DNA from: Paludibacteraceae bacterium
GTDB taxonomy: Bacteria > Bacteroidota > Bacteroidia > Bacteroidales > Paludibacteraceae
Assembly: GCA_018055865.1 (NCBI GenBank)
Contig: JAGPGR010000053.1
Coordinates: 1 to 9,453, forward strand
DNA length: 9,453 nucleotides
Direction of reading: 5' to 3'
Part shown: piece after piece, positions 1-5,697 of the stretch
Layout of the letters: each line of letters begins with the position of its first letter
How positions within the stretch are numbered: position 1 is the stretch's first letter
Made by a program: the position numbers and the translations under genes
Notes under the pieces: model-generated
Databases searched by the model: none
Seen by the model: the letters and a program-made list of their open reading frames with translations, nothing else
What the model was told of the DNA's origin: nothing

Positions 1-49
1 TTTTAAGTTTTAAGTTTTGAAATTTGAAAAATAGCGCAGGAAAAAAGAA

Positions 50-1231
50 TTATTTCTTGCCTTTGAATTTTTCAAGTGATTTTTTGTAATTTTCTACAGC
101 TTGCGTGTTTCCTGCTCCGGCGGCCAGCTCCATTGCTTTGGTTTCAACTTTCAGCGCATCTTTTTTCATGCCGCTCGCATATAGAAGGTGTGCATACGTA
201 TCAGCTATGAAATCTTTATCAGGAGCTCCTGTATGTGCTTTCTCTGCCCAGGCAAGAGCACTTTTCAATGCCTTTTTATCGTTGAATTTCTTGTAATTCT
301 CGTACACCAACCATGCAAAGTTGTTCAATTCAGCCGGGTTACTACTTTCGTTTAGGTAGGGTGTGCCTACTTTCCACAGATTGTTCCACGCGGCTTTGTC
401 GTCTTTTGCCTGACTGAATTCTCCGTAAGCTTTTGCCAGGTCTACTTTGGTTTTTGCATCCGCAAACAACTGAGGGTCAATCCTCCTCAGTGCATCTTCT
501 TTCGAAGAGTCCTGAAAATATGTACTGGCAAAAATTTTCGTTAATTTTTGATCTGTTTTGTTTTTCCCGACATATCCGGCAATTTTGTCCCTGTTTTCAA
601 TGAAATACCGGAACGATTCAGACTCGATGTCGTTAACAAACTGGTTGAACATTTCCCAGTTTTCTTCGGTGTAAATCTGATGTTCGGAAAGTGTCTGGAA
701 ATAGCTGTCGACCAAAGCACCGTTGCTGTTGTCGTAGGGGTTTTGTTCGAGGTATTTTTTGATGGTGGTGAAGCTTCGGTCACCGTTTTTGATTTTGTTG
801 GACAGAGCGCTGAAGTTATTTTCACTATCGGCTGCCACTTTTGCCACTTCTATAAATTTATCAGCCGGCATACTACCCAGCCCTTTGTGAACCAATTCAC
901 CGTTGGCATTCAAAAATAAATAACTGGGATAGGCTTTTACTTCATACTTTTTAGCAATTTCCAGATTTTCTTTTGCTTCCATGTCCAGTTTCAGGTTCAC
1001 AAAATGGACATTGAAAAAGTCGCCGACTTCTTTGAGCGGAAAAATATCACGTGCCATTACTTTACAAGGTCCGCACCATTCGGCGTACGCATCAATAAAA
1101 ACGAGTTTATTCTCAGCTTTGGCTTTGCTGAGTGCAGTATTTAAGTCCTTGTTTTGTTCAAAAACTATTCCCTGGGCTGAAACCGAAAGGGTGAAGATGC
1201 CCAGTAGAAAGAAAAGAAGCCATTTATTCAT
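50..1231 (-). CDS. Exported thioredoxin-fold protein with a long C-terminal helical region
   Basis: This 393-residue protein probably acts in the periplasm as a thiol-disulfide reductase or a related redox protein. Residues 1-20 form a signal peptide: a Lys at position 3, a hydrophobic stretch, and an end in SVSAQ, a common cleavage context in Bacteroidota. There is no lipobox cysteine. The thioredoxin domain covers about residues 22-135, with the active site W52-C53-G54-P55-C56 and the expected cis-proline P102 in AYPSY. Residues 150-393 are mostly helical. The last 70 (AWAEKAHTGAPDKDFIADTY and onward) resemble a TPR-like helix pair, but I recognise no named family there. The start follows a candidate minus-strand promoter by about 25 bases. 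The stop is followed on the minus strand by a weak 5-bp AAGAA/TTCTT stem with a T run. The gene is divergent from tig, so functional linkage is not implied. Redox chemistry is well supported; the partner is unknown. Confidence 0.9.
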   Translation of the reverse strand: MNKWLLFFLLGIFTLSVSAQGIVFEQNKDLNTALSKAKAENKLVFIDAYAEWCGPCKVMARDIFPLKEVGDFFNVHFVNLKLDMEAKENLEIAKKYEVKAYPSYLFLNANGELVHKGLGSMPADKFIEVAKVAADSENNFSALSNKIKNGDRSFTTIKKYLEQNPYDNSNGALVDSYFQTLSEHQIYTEENWEMFNQFVNDIESESFRYFIENRDKIAGYVGKNKTDQKLTKIFASTYFQDSSKEDALRRIDPQLFADAKTKVDLAKAYGEFSQAKDDKAAWNNLWKVGTPYLNESSNPAELNNFAWLVYENYKKFNDKKALKSALAWAEKAHTGAPDKDFIADTYAHLLYASGMKKDALKVETKAMELAAGAGNTQAVENYKKSLEKFKGKK

Positions 1232-1256
1232 AAATTTTGTATTGTTAATTTTACCA

Positions 1257-1264
1257 CAAAAGTA
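1257..1264 (-). promoter_or_regulatory. Candidate -7 box for the thioredoxin-fold gene
   Basis: Read on the minus strand this is TACTTTTG, which fits the Bacteroidota -7 consensus TAnnTTTG. It lies 25 bases before the ATG at 1231. No clear TTTG -33 box is seen about 20 bases upstream, so only half of the promoter is supported. Confidence 0.4.
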
Positions 1265-1394
1265 AGAAATTAAAGCGGGATTTTTTTAATGCAGTCGTAA
1301 CTATTACTGTCATTTTTGCTAATATTATATTATTTTGTATCTGATTTTAAAATAAAAACTTTCATATTCATATTTACTATTCGCCTAATTTTTG

Positions 1395-1402
1395 TAACTT
1401 TG
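1395..1402 (+). promoter_or_regulatory. Candidate -7 box for tig
   Basis: TAACTTTG, followed by CACCCC, matches the Bacteroidota TAnnTTTG element and the form commonly seen before strongly expressed genes in this phylum. The -33 region (around 1371-1376) is AT-rich but has no clean TTTG. Transcription would begin near 1409, leaving a leader of about 50 bases before the tig ATG at 1460. Confidence 0.6.
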
Positions 1403-1459
1403 CACCCCAATTTGAGCATTCAAAAAAAATGCATTTAATGTGCTAATAATTAAAAAGAT

Positions 1460-2821
1460 ATGAATATTTCGAAAAAAGACATTGACCAAAACAATGCAGT
1501 AATTACCATCAGTGTAACCAAACAAGATTATGCTGAGAAAGTAGAAAAGTCCCTGCGTGACTACCGTAAGAAAGCCAATATGCCTGGTTTCCGTCCCGGA
1601 AATGTGCCCATCGGACTGATAAAGAAGATGTACGGAAAGGCTGTTGTAGCCGAAGAAATAAACAACCTGGTGTCTCAGGGTTTGGCCGATTTTATCGAAG
1701 AAAATAATCTTCCCATTTTAGGTCAACCTCTTCCAAATGAAGAAGATCCGGCCGAATTTGATTTCGAAACTCAGGAATCGTTCGATTTTCATTTTGACGT
1801 AGGGCTGGCTCCTGAATTTGAAGTAGAATTCAGCCGATTCAGCAGCGTGCCTTTCTACGATATTACTGTTTCCGAAGAAATGATTGAAAATCAGATTAAA
1901 TCCTATACTTCACGCTTCGGAAAATACGAGCAAGTGGACATGGTTGAGGCAAAAGACATGGTGAAAGGTAAACTGACAGAACTTGAAAACGGCGATGTGA
2001 AAGAAGGTGGTATCAGCGTGGATGATGCAGTGCTCACGCCCGACTACATGAAAGACGAGGAGCAGAAAAGTCTTTTTGTAGGAAAAAACAAAGGCGAAAC
2101 AGTGGTTTTCAATCCGCTGAAAGCATTTGAAAACGAAACAGAAATCAGCTCGCTGCTCAAAATCAAAAAAGAGGAAGTGAAAGATGTGACTTCGGATTTT
2201 CAACTGGAAATAAGCGGAATTACACGCTACGAGGAGGGTGAAGTTAATCAGGAATTGTTTGATAAAGTATACGGTGAAGGTACGGTAAGCTCTTTGGATG
2301 AGTTTAAGGAAAAGATTACCGCAAACATCAAAGAAAGCCTTACAGCTGACAGTCTGTACAAATTTAACATCGATGCCCGTCAGGCAGTGGTAAGCGAATT
2401 CAAGGACTTGCAGTTCCCCGAAGCATTCCTCAAACGTTGGCTTCTTGAAAACAACAAGGAATTGACACCTGAAAAAATTGAAGAGGATTATCCCAAAATG
2501 ATCGAAGATCTGGTTTGGCAGCTGGCCAAAGATAAAATAGCCAAAGCGAACGAAATAAAAGTAGAAATGAGTGATGTGGAAGAATACGGCCGAAAAGTAG
2601 CCAAAGCTCAATTTGCACAGTACGGCATGGTAGGTCTGGGCGATGAAATACTTGACAACTACGTAAAAGACATGATGAAAAAGGAAGAAACCGTTCGCAA
2701 TTTCATCGATCGGGCAGCCGAAGAAAAAGTGCTTGCCGTGATACATCAAAACGTCAAATTGGATGAAAAACAAATTTCAATTGAAGATTTCAATAAACTT
2801 TTTGAAACTACTGAAGCATAA
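1460..2821 (+). CDS. tig: Trigger factor, ribosome-associated chaperone
   Basis: Trigger factor binds the large ribosomal subunit at the exit tunnel and shelters nascent chains. This protein has 453 residues, slightly longer than the 432 of E. coli. The N-terminal ribosome-docking domain (about 1-115) carries the signature loop G43-F44-R45-P46-G47-N48-V49-P50, at the same positions as in E. coli. The middle segment (about 160-258) occupies the FKBP-type prolyl isomerase position, but the usual core sequence around the catalytic pocket (MIPGFEDG in E. coli) is not recognisable. Isomerase activity is therefore doubtful, and such divergence is common in this phylum as far as I recall. The C-terminal region (about 259-453) is rich in charged helices, as expected for the chaperone arms. 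The start follows an A-rich leader (TTAAAAAGAT) with no standard Shine-Dalgarno. A strong terminator follows 30 bases after the stop, so tig is probably transcribed alone, although clpP and clpX lie downstream. Confidence 0.96.
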   Translation: MNISKKDIDQNNAVITISVTKQDYAEKVEKSLRDYRKKANMPGFRPGNVPIGLIKKMYGKAVVAEEINNLVSQGLADFIEENNLPILGQPLPNEEDPAEFDFETQESFDFHFDVGLAPEFEVEFSRFSSVPFYDITVSEEMIENQIKSYTSRFGKYEQVDMVEAKDMVKGKLTELENGDVKEGGISVDDAVLTPDYMKDEEQKSLFVGKNKGETVVFNPLKAFENETEISSLLKIKKEEVKDVTSDFQLEISGITRYEEGEVNQELFDKVYGEGTVSSLDEFKEKITANIKESLTADSLYKFNIDARQAVVSEFKDLQFPEAFLKRWLLENNKELTPEKIEEDYPKMIEDLVWQLAKDKIAKANEIKVEMSDVEEYGRKVAKAQFAQYGMVGLGDEILDNYVKDMMKKEETVRNFIDRAAEEKVLAVIHQNVKLDEKQISIEDFNKLFETTEA

Positions 2822-2851
2822 TTACTGAATAATAAGTCTGATAAAAAGGAT

Positions 2852-2881
2852 AAAGCGAAGTCTGTGAGATTTCGCTTTTTT
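2852..2881 (+). terminator. Rho-independent terminator of tig
   Basis: The arms AAAGCGAAGTCT (2852-2863) and AGATTTCGCTTT (2867-2878) form a 12-bp stem with one G-U pair and a 3-base GTG loop. The stem runs directly into a T tract ending at 2881. It lies 30 bases after the tig stop codon. Confidence 0.9.
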
Positions 2882-2882
2882 C

Positions 2883-2892
2883 AATAAGATAA
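2883..2892 (+). repeat. Left copy of the 10-bp flanking direct repeat (target duplication)
   Basis: AATAAGATAA here is identical to 3263-3272 on the other side of the inverted-repeat element. If the element ends are set at 2893 and 3264, an 8-bp duplication TAAGATAA remains (2885-2892 and 3265-3272). Either reading fits a duplication made at insertion. Confidence 0.7.
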
Positions 2893-2893
2893 C

Positions 2894-2909
2894 TCAACTT
2901 TCGCAAGTT
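2894..2909 (+). repeat. Left terminal inverted repeat of the MITE-like element
   Basis: TCAACTTTCGCAAGTT is the exact reverse complement of 3248-3263. The repeat is itself partly palindromic (AACTT-TCGC-AAGTT). Similarity between the two ends stops immediately inside the repeat, so these are short, discrete termini. Confidence 0.85.
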
Positions 2910-2940
2910 ATTACTGACCAGTTGCAGAGAGGTTTGCTAA

Positions 2941-3168
2941 CGGGCGACCTCGTCCGGTGAGCCGAAAAATCAGAGAGAGCGGCGTTGAAAATCGTCCTTG
3001 TTTGAGCCTGTACCAATGTTTCGTATTTAGAAACAGTTGAGGCGAGTTTGGACGATTTAGCCGATCGAACGCCAATTTTTCGAGTGAAGCGGGCGTAGTC
3101 TTGAATTTTTTGCTTACTTTTTGTTTCAAGACAAAAAGTAAGTCGGGGTGTAAGGGGCGGAAGCCCCT
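2941..3168 (+). other. Highly structured interior of the element, possible RNA
   Basis: Several independent complementary arms can be read by eye. The first hairpin is 2941-2946 with 2951-2956 (6 bp including one G-U). A long nested stem follows: CGAAAAAT 2963-2970 with 3075-3082, GGCGTT 2981-2986 with 3068-3073, AAATCGTCC 2989-2997 with 3050-3058, GCCT 3006-3009 with 3040-3043, and TGTTTC 3017-3022 with 3030-3035. Next is a perfect 12-bp hairpin, CTTACTTTTTGT 3113-3124 with 3131-3142, loop TTCAAG. Last is a 6-bp hairpin, AGGGGC 3153-3158 with 3163-3168, closed by GGAA. The GGAA loop (GNRA type) and the G-U pair favour the plus strand as the RNA strand. Whether it is transcribed is unknown; single-stranded DNA folding during transposition is the alternative. 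Confidence 0.5.
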
Positions 3169-3247
3169 GTTCCTGAAAAAAAAACGTATATCTAACTGAT
3201 TATCAGATACTATTGATTCGTATTCTTCTGATTAATAGAATAATATG

Positions 3248-3263
3248 AACTTGCGAAAGTTGA
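3248..3263 (-). repeat. Right terminal inverted repeat of the MITE-like element
   Basis: AACTTGCGAAAGTTGA is the exact reverse complement of the left end at 2894-2909. It directly abuts or overlaps by one base the right copy of the AATAAGATAA direct repeat. Confidence 0.85.
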
Positions 3264-3272
3264 ATAAGATAA
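3263..3272 (+). repeat. Right copy of the 10-bp flanking direct repeat
   Basis: AATAAGATAA matches 2883-2892 in the same orientation. Together the two copies bracket the inverted-repeat element, the usual trace of transposase-mediated insertion. Confidence 0.7.
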
Positions 3273-3341
3273 TAAGAGTTATCTCCTTCAAATTTAAAAT
3301 CGTAAAATCGAAATCGAATAATTATTCTCAATAAAAACCTG

Positions 3342-3349
3342 TATCTTTG
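3342..3349 (+). promoter_or_regulatory. Candidate -7 box for clpP-clpX
   Basis: TATCTTTG fits TAnnTTTG. No clear TTTG box is seen 19-21 bases upstream. Transcription from here would give a leader of about 115 bases before clpP, which contains an 8-bp inverted repeat (ATATGAAA 3360-3367, TTTCATAT 3381-3388) and three copies of TTGGCA (3397, 3414 and 3425). Confidence 0.5.
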
Positions 3350-3472
3350 TTAGATAAATATATGAAACCTATTTGTTCTTTTTCATATCTGACAATTTGG
3401 CACATTTGAAAAATTGGCAGGATATTGGCAATAACCAATCAAATAAAATACTAAACAGTAAAAAAGTACATT

Positions 3473-4150
3473 ATGGACAAAAGAAACGACTTCAGAAAAT
3501 ATGCTACCGGTCATCTGGGAATGAACGGACTGGCGCTCGATCAGTATGCACAGATAACAGATAATTATATTTCACCTTCCATCCTCGAGGAGCGTCAACT
3601 TAACGTGACCCAAATGGACGTTTTTTCACGACTGATGATGGACCGAATCATTTTTCTGGGTACACAGGTGGATGATTATACAGCCAATGTGATTCAGGCT
3701 CAATTGCTTTACCTGGATTCGGCCGATCCCGGAAAGGATATTTCTATATATCTCAATACTCCCGGCGGATCGGTGTATGCCGGACTTGGCATTTATGACA
3801 CAATGCAGTTTATAAGCAGCGATGTGGCAACCATCTGTACCGGAATGGCAGCATCCATGGGTGCGGTATTGCTCGTGGCAGGCACTCGTGGCAAACGTTC
3901 GGCGCTGAAACATTCTCGTATCATGATACACCAGCCAAGTGGCGGCGCTCAGGGAGTGGCAGCCGATATGGAAATCAACCTGCGCGAAATGCTTAAAATT
4001 AAAAAAGAACTCTATCAAATTATAGCCGACCACTCCGGAAAAACCTACGAACAAATAGAAAAAGATTCCGACCGCGATTTTTGGATGACTTCACAGGAAG
4101 CCATGGAATACGGCATGATTGACCGCGTCTTGATCAAAGAAAAAAAATAA
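3473..4150 (+). CDS. clpP: ATP-dependent Clp protease proteolytic subunit
   Basis: ClpP is the serine peptidase that assembles as a double heptameric ring and degrades proteins fed to it by a Clp unfoldase, here ClpX from the next gene, in the cytoplasm. The 225-residue protein carries the full catalytic triad: S128 in GMAASMG, H153 in MIHQPSGG, and D202 in DSDRDFW. The spacings (25 and 49 residues) are the same as those of the E. coli triad. The glycine-rich NTPGGSV segment (95-101) supplies the oxyanion region. Aligning by the triad, the E. coli mature N-terminus falls near residue 32. Residues 1-31 are thus an extension that may be removed as a propeptide, which is inference. The ATG follows the A-rich leader CAGTAAAAAAGTACATT. 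clpX begins 76 bases after the stop, so the two are probably co-transcribed. Confidence 0.97.
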   Translation: MDKRNDFRKYATGHLGMNGLALDQYAQITDNYISPSILEERQLNVTQMDVFSRLMMDRIIFLGTQVDDYTANVIQAQLLYLDSADPGKDISIYLNTPGGSVYAGLGIYDTMQFISSDVATICTGMAASMGAVLLVAGTRGKRSALKHSRIMIHQPSGGAQGVAADMEINLREMLKIKKELYQIIADHSGKTYEQIEKDSDRDFWMTSQEAMEYGMIDRVLIKEKK

Positions 4151-4156
4151 TTATTG

Positions 4157-4204
4157 AGTTATGAGTTTTGAGTTTCGGGTTTTTGTAGCTCAAAACTCAA
4201 AACT
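4157..4204 (+). repeat. Hairpin-forming repeat between clpP and clpX
   Basis: AGTTATGAGTTTTGAG (4157-4172) and CTCAAAACTCAAAACT (4189-4204) pair over 15 of 16 positions with a 16-base loop (4173-4188). A partial third copy, CTCAAAACT, is at 4210-4218. The 3' arm is not followed by a T tract, so this is not a standard terminator. It occupies most of the 76-base clpP-clpX spacer and could set relative expression through RNA processing or partial attenuation, or be a dispersed intergenic repeat. Confidence 0.7.
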
Positions 4205-4226
4205 GCTTACTCAAAACTAACGTTAT

Positions 4227-5459
4227 ATGGCAAAAAGTTCAAAACATTGCAGTTTCTGCGGCAGACCCGAAACTCAGATAGGATTTCTGATTATGGGCAT
4301 GGATAGTACTCATATTTGTAACGAATGTGCTTTGCAAGCTGCTGAAATTGTGAAAGAAGCATCACAAGACAAATCCGGAATACCCAAACTTGATAAGGAA
4401 AAAGTACCCAAACCAAAGGAAATTAAAACTTTTCTGGATCAGTACGTGATTGGTCAGGAAGAAGCCAAGAAGTTTCTTTCGGTTGCAGTGTACAATCACT
4501 ACAAAAGACTGATGCAGGAGAAACATAGCGATGAAGTGGAAATCGAAAAATCCAATATCATCATGGTGGGATACACCGGAACCGGAAAAACCCTGCTTGC
4601 CAAAACTATAGCCAAAAAACTGGATGTGCCTTTTACTATTGTAGATGCTACGGTGCTTACCGAAGCCGGATACGTGGGCGAGGACATCGAAAGTATCATC
4701 ACACGACTGCTTCAGGTAGCCGATTACAACGTGAAACTAGCCGAAAGAGGTATCGTATTTATCGACGAAATAGATAAAATAGCACGTAAAGGAGATAATC
4801 CGAGTATCACACGCGATGTAAGCGGCGAAGGAGTTCAACAGGGATTACTCAAACTACTGGAAGGTTCGATGATAAATGTTCCGCCACAGGGAGGACGCAA
4901 ACATCCCGAACAAAAATTTATACAGGTAAATACGCAGAATATACTTTTTATTTGCGGTGGAGCTTTCGACGGAATTGAAAAAAAAATAGCTCAACGCATG
5001 AATACACGCGTGGTAGGTTACGGAGCATCGCTGGAAACCGAAAACATCGACCGGCATAATATGCTGCAATACATTGCACCCCAGGATCTGAAATCATTCG
5101 GCCTTATACCCGAAATAATTGGCCGTTTGCCGGTTCTGACCTATCTCGAACCGCTTGAAAGAGATGCATTGCGCCGGATACTCACCGAGCCGAAAAACTC
5201 GATTATCAAACAATACATCAAGCTCTTCAAGATGGACCAGATAGAGTTGGTGTTTGAGCCGCAAGTGCTCGAATACATTGTAGATAAGGCCATTGAATTC
5301 AAACTGGGTGCCCGCGGACTGCGCTCCATTACTGAGACCATTATGATGGATGCCATGTACGAATCGCCGTCCAAAAAAGCGAAAGAATTGGTGATAACCC
5401 TTGAATACGCTCATTCTAAAATGGATAAAATGAGCGCCCACAGGCTTAAAATAGCTTAA
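4227..5459 (+). CDS. clpX: ATP-dependent Clp protease ATP-binding subunit ClpX
   Basis: ClpX is the hexameric AAA+ unfoldase that recognises substrates and threads them into ClpP. The 410-residue protein has the N-terminal zinc-binding domain with C8, C11, C31 and C34. The AAA+ module follows, with Walker A GYTGTGKT (115-122), the pore loop GYVG (148-151) and Walker B VFIDEID (177-183). It also has the RKH pore-entrance motif (224-226) and sensor 2 GARGLR (361-366). One position stands out: the ClpP-docking loop reads VGY (263-265) where E. coli has IGF. From memory this form occurs in related Bacteroidales, so it is probably a lineage trait. Length is close to the usual 400-430. The gene lies 76 bases after clpP, and a strong terminator lies 44 bases after the stop, closing the clpP-clpX unit. 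Confidence 0.97.
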   Translation: MAKSSKHCSFCGRPETQIGFLIMGMDSTHICNECALQAAEIVKEASQDKSGIPKLDKEKVPKPKEIKTFLDQYVIGQEEAKKFLSVAVYNHYKRLMQEKHSDEVEIEKSNIIMVGYTGTGKTLLAKTIAKKLDVPFTIVDATVLTEAGYVGEDIESIITRLLQVADYNVKLAERGIVFIDEIDKIARKGDNPSITRDVSGEGVQQGLLKLLEGSMINVPPQGGRKHPEQKFIQVNTQNILFICGGAFDGIEKKIAQRMNTRVVGYGASLETENIDRHNMLQYIAPQDLKSFGLIPEIIGRLPVLTYLEPLERDALRRILTEPKNSIIKQYIKLFKMDQIELVFEPQVLEYIVDKAIEFKLGARGLRSITETIMMDAMYESPSKKAKELVITLEYAHSKMDKMSAHRLKIA

Positions 5460-5503
5460 AAATTGGTTTTGAAAAATAAATTTCAGATCAATAAATATCA
5501 TAT

Positions 5504-5547
5504 AATCAGATTGTTAGCTTAAAAATAGTAAAACAATCTGATTTTTT
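5504..5547 (+). terminator. Rho-independent terminator of clpX
   Basis: AATCAGATTGTT (5504-5515) and AACAATCTGATT (5532-5543) form a perfect 12-bp stem with a 16-base loop. The final Ts of the arm extend into a T tract to 5547. It lies 44 bases after the clpX stop. Confidence 0.85.
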
Positions 5548-5557
5548 ATTGCTCAGG

Positions 5558-5590
5558 TTGTTGTAAATTAGAAATCTCTTTATAATTTTG
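5558..5590 (+). promoter_or_regulatory. Candidate distal promoter for recQ
   Basis: TTG at 5561-5563 lies 19 bases before TAATTTTG (5583-5590), which matches TAnnTTTG. It sits just after the clpX terminator and would give a leader of about 100 bases to recQ. It competes with the closer candidate at 5638-5669. Confidence 0.4.
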
Positions 5591-5637
5591 TTTATTACAA
5601 GTACACATGATACATTGTAAAAAATATTTTATTTTAT

Positions 5638-5669
5638 TTTGTCAAATATAAAAAAATACTGTAATTTCG
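5638..5669 (+). promoter_or_regulatory. Candidate proximal promoter for recQ
   Basis: TTTG (5638-5641) is separated by 20 bases from TAATTTCG (5662-5669), close to the Bacteroidota pattern TTTG-N19-21-TAnnTTTG with one mismatch in the -7 box. The recQ ATG lies 28 bases downstream of the box. Confidence 0.5.
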
Positions 5670-5697
5670 TTTCCATTCAATACGGGAAAAGATAAAC

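Larger units (their letters stand above)
2893..3264. mobile_element. MITE-like non-autonomous element between tig and clpP
   Basis: This element of about 370 bp fills more than half of the 651-bp gene-free gap. Its ends are perfect 15-bp inverted repeats, CAACTTTCGCAAGTT at 2895-2909 and its complement at 3248-3262, extendable to 16 bp. They are flanked by the direct repeat AATAAGATAA. No transposase or other convincing gene lies inside, so it would depend on an enzyme encoded elsewhere. The interior is less AT-rich than the flanking spacers and is full of inverted repeats (see 2941-3168). The reverse strand of 2911-3129 has a 72-codon frame starting with TTG. From memory, similar short translations are annotated as hypothetical proteins in many Bacteroidales genomes, which would fit a dispersed repeat. 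I do not assign an IS family. The insertion lies after the tig terminator and before the clpP promoter, so it separates the two genes without breaking either. Confidence 0.75.

Noticed and set aside
1..49. TTTTAAGTTTTAAG direct repeat at the left edge
   Set aside because: It is low-complexity AT sequence cut by the window edge. It resembles the clpP-clpX repeat, but the match is too loose to call a copy.
41..58. Terminator for the thioredoxin-fold gene on the minus strand
   Set aside because: The stem AAGAA/TTCTT is only 5 bp of A-T-rich pairs and overlaps the stop codon, although a T run follows. Too weak to list as a feature.
1910..2773. Long minus-strand open frame (287 codons) within tig
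   Set aside because: It is a reverse-strand shadow of tig, with an implausible Phe/His-rich translation. The forward frame is an unmistakable trigger factor.
2911..3129. 72-codon minus-strand frame inside the inverted-repeat element as a protein-coding gene
   Set aside because: It begins with TTG, has no recognisable domain or promoter, and overlaps dense inverted repeats within a mobile element. I treat it as part of the repeat.
2822..3472. CRISPR array, tRNA or small IS transposase in the gene-free gap
   Set aside because: There are no regularly spaced direct repeats, no cloverleaf with a TTCGA-type arm, and no frame encoding a DDE-type enzyme. Only the inverted-repeat element and flanking regulatory signals are present.
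3373..3564. Short plus-strand frame overlapping the clpP start
   Set aside because: It is out of frame with clpP, has no recognisable content, and overlaps the well-supported clpP N-terminus.
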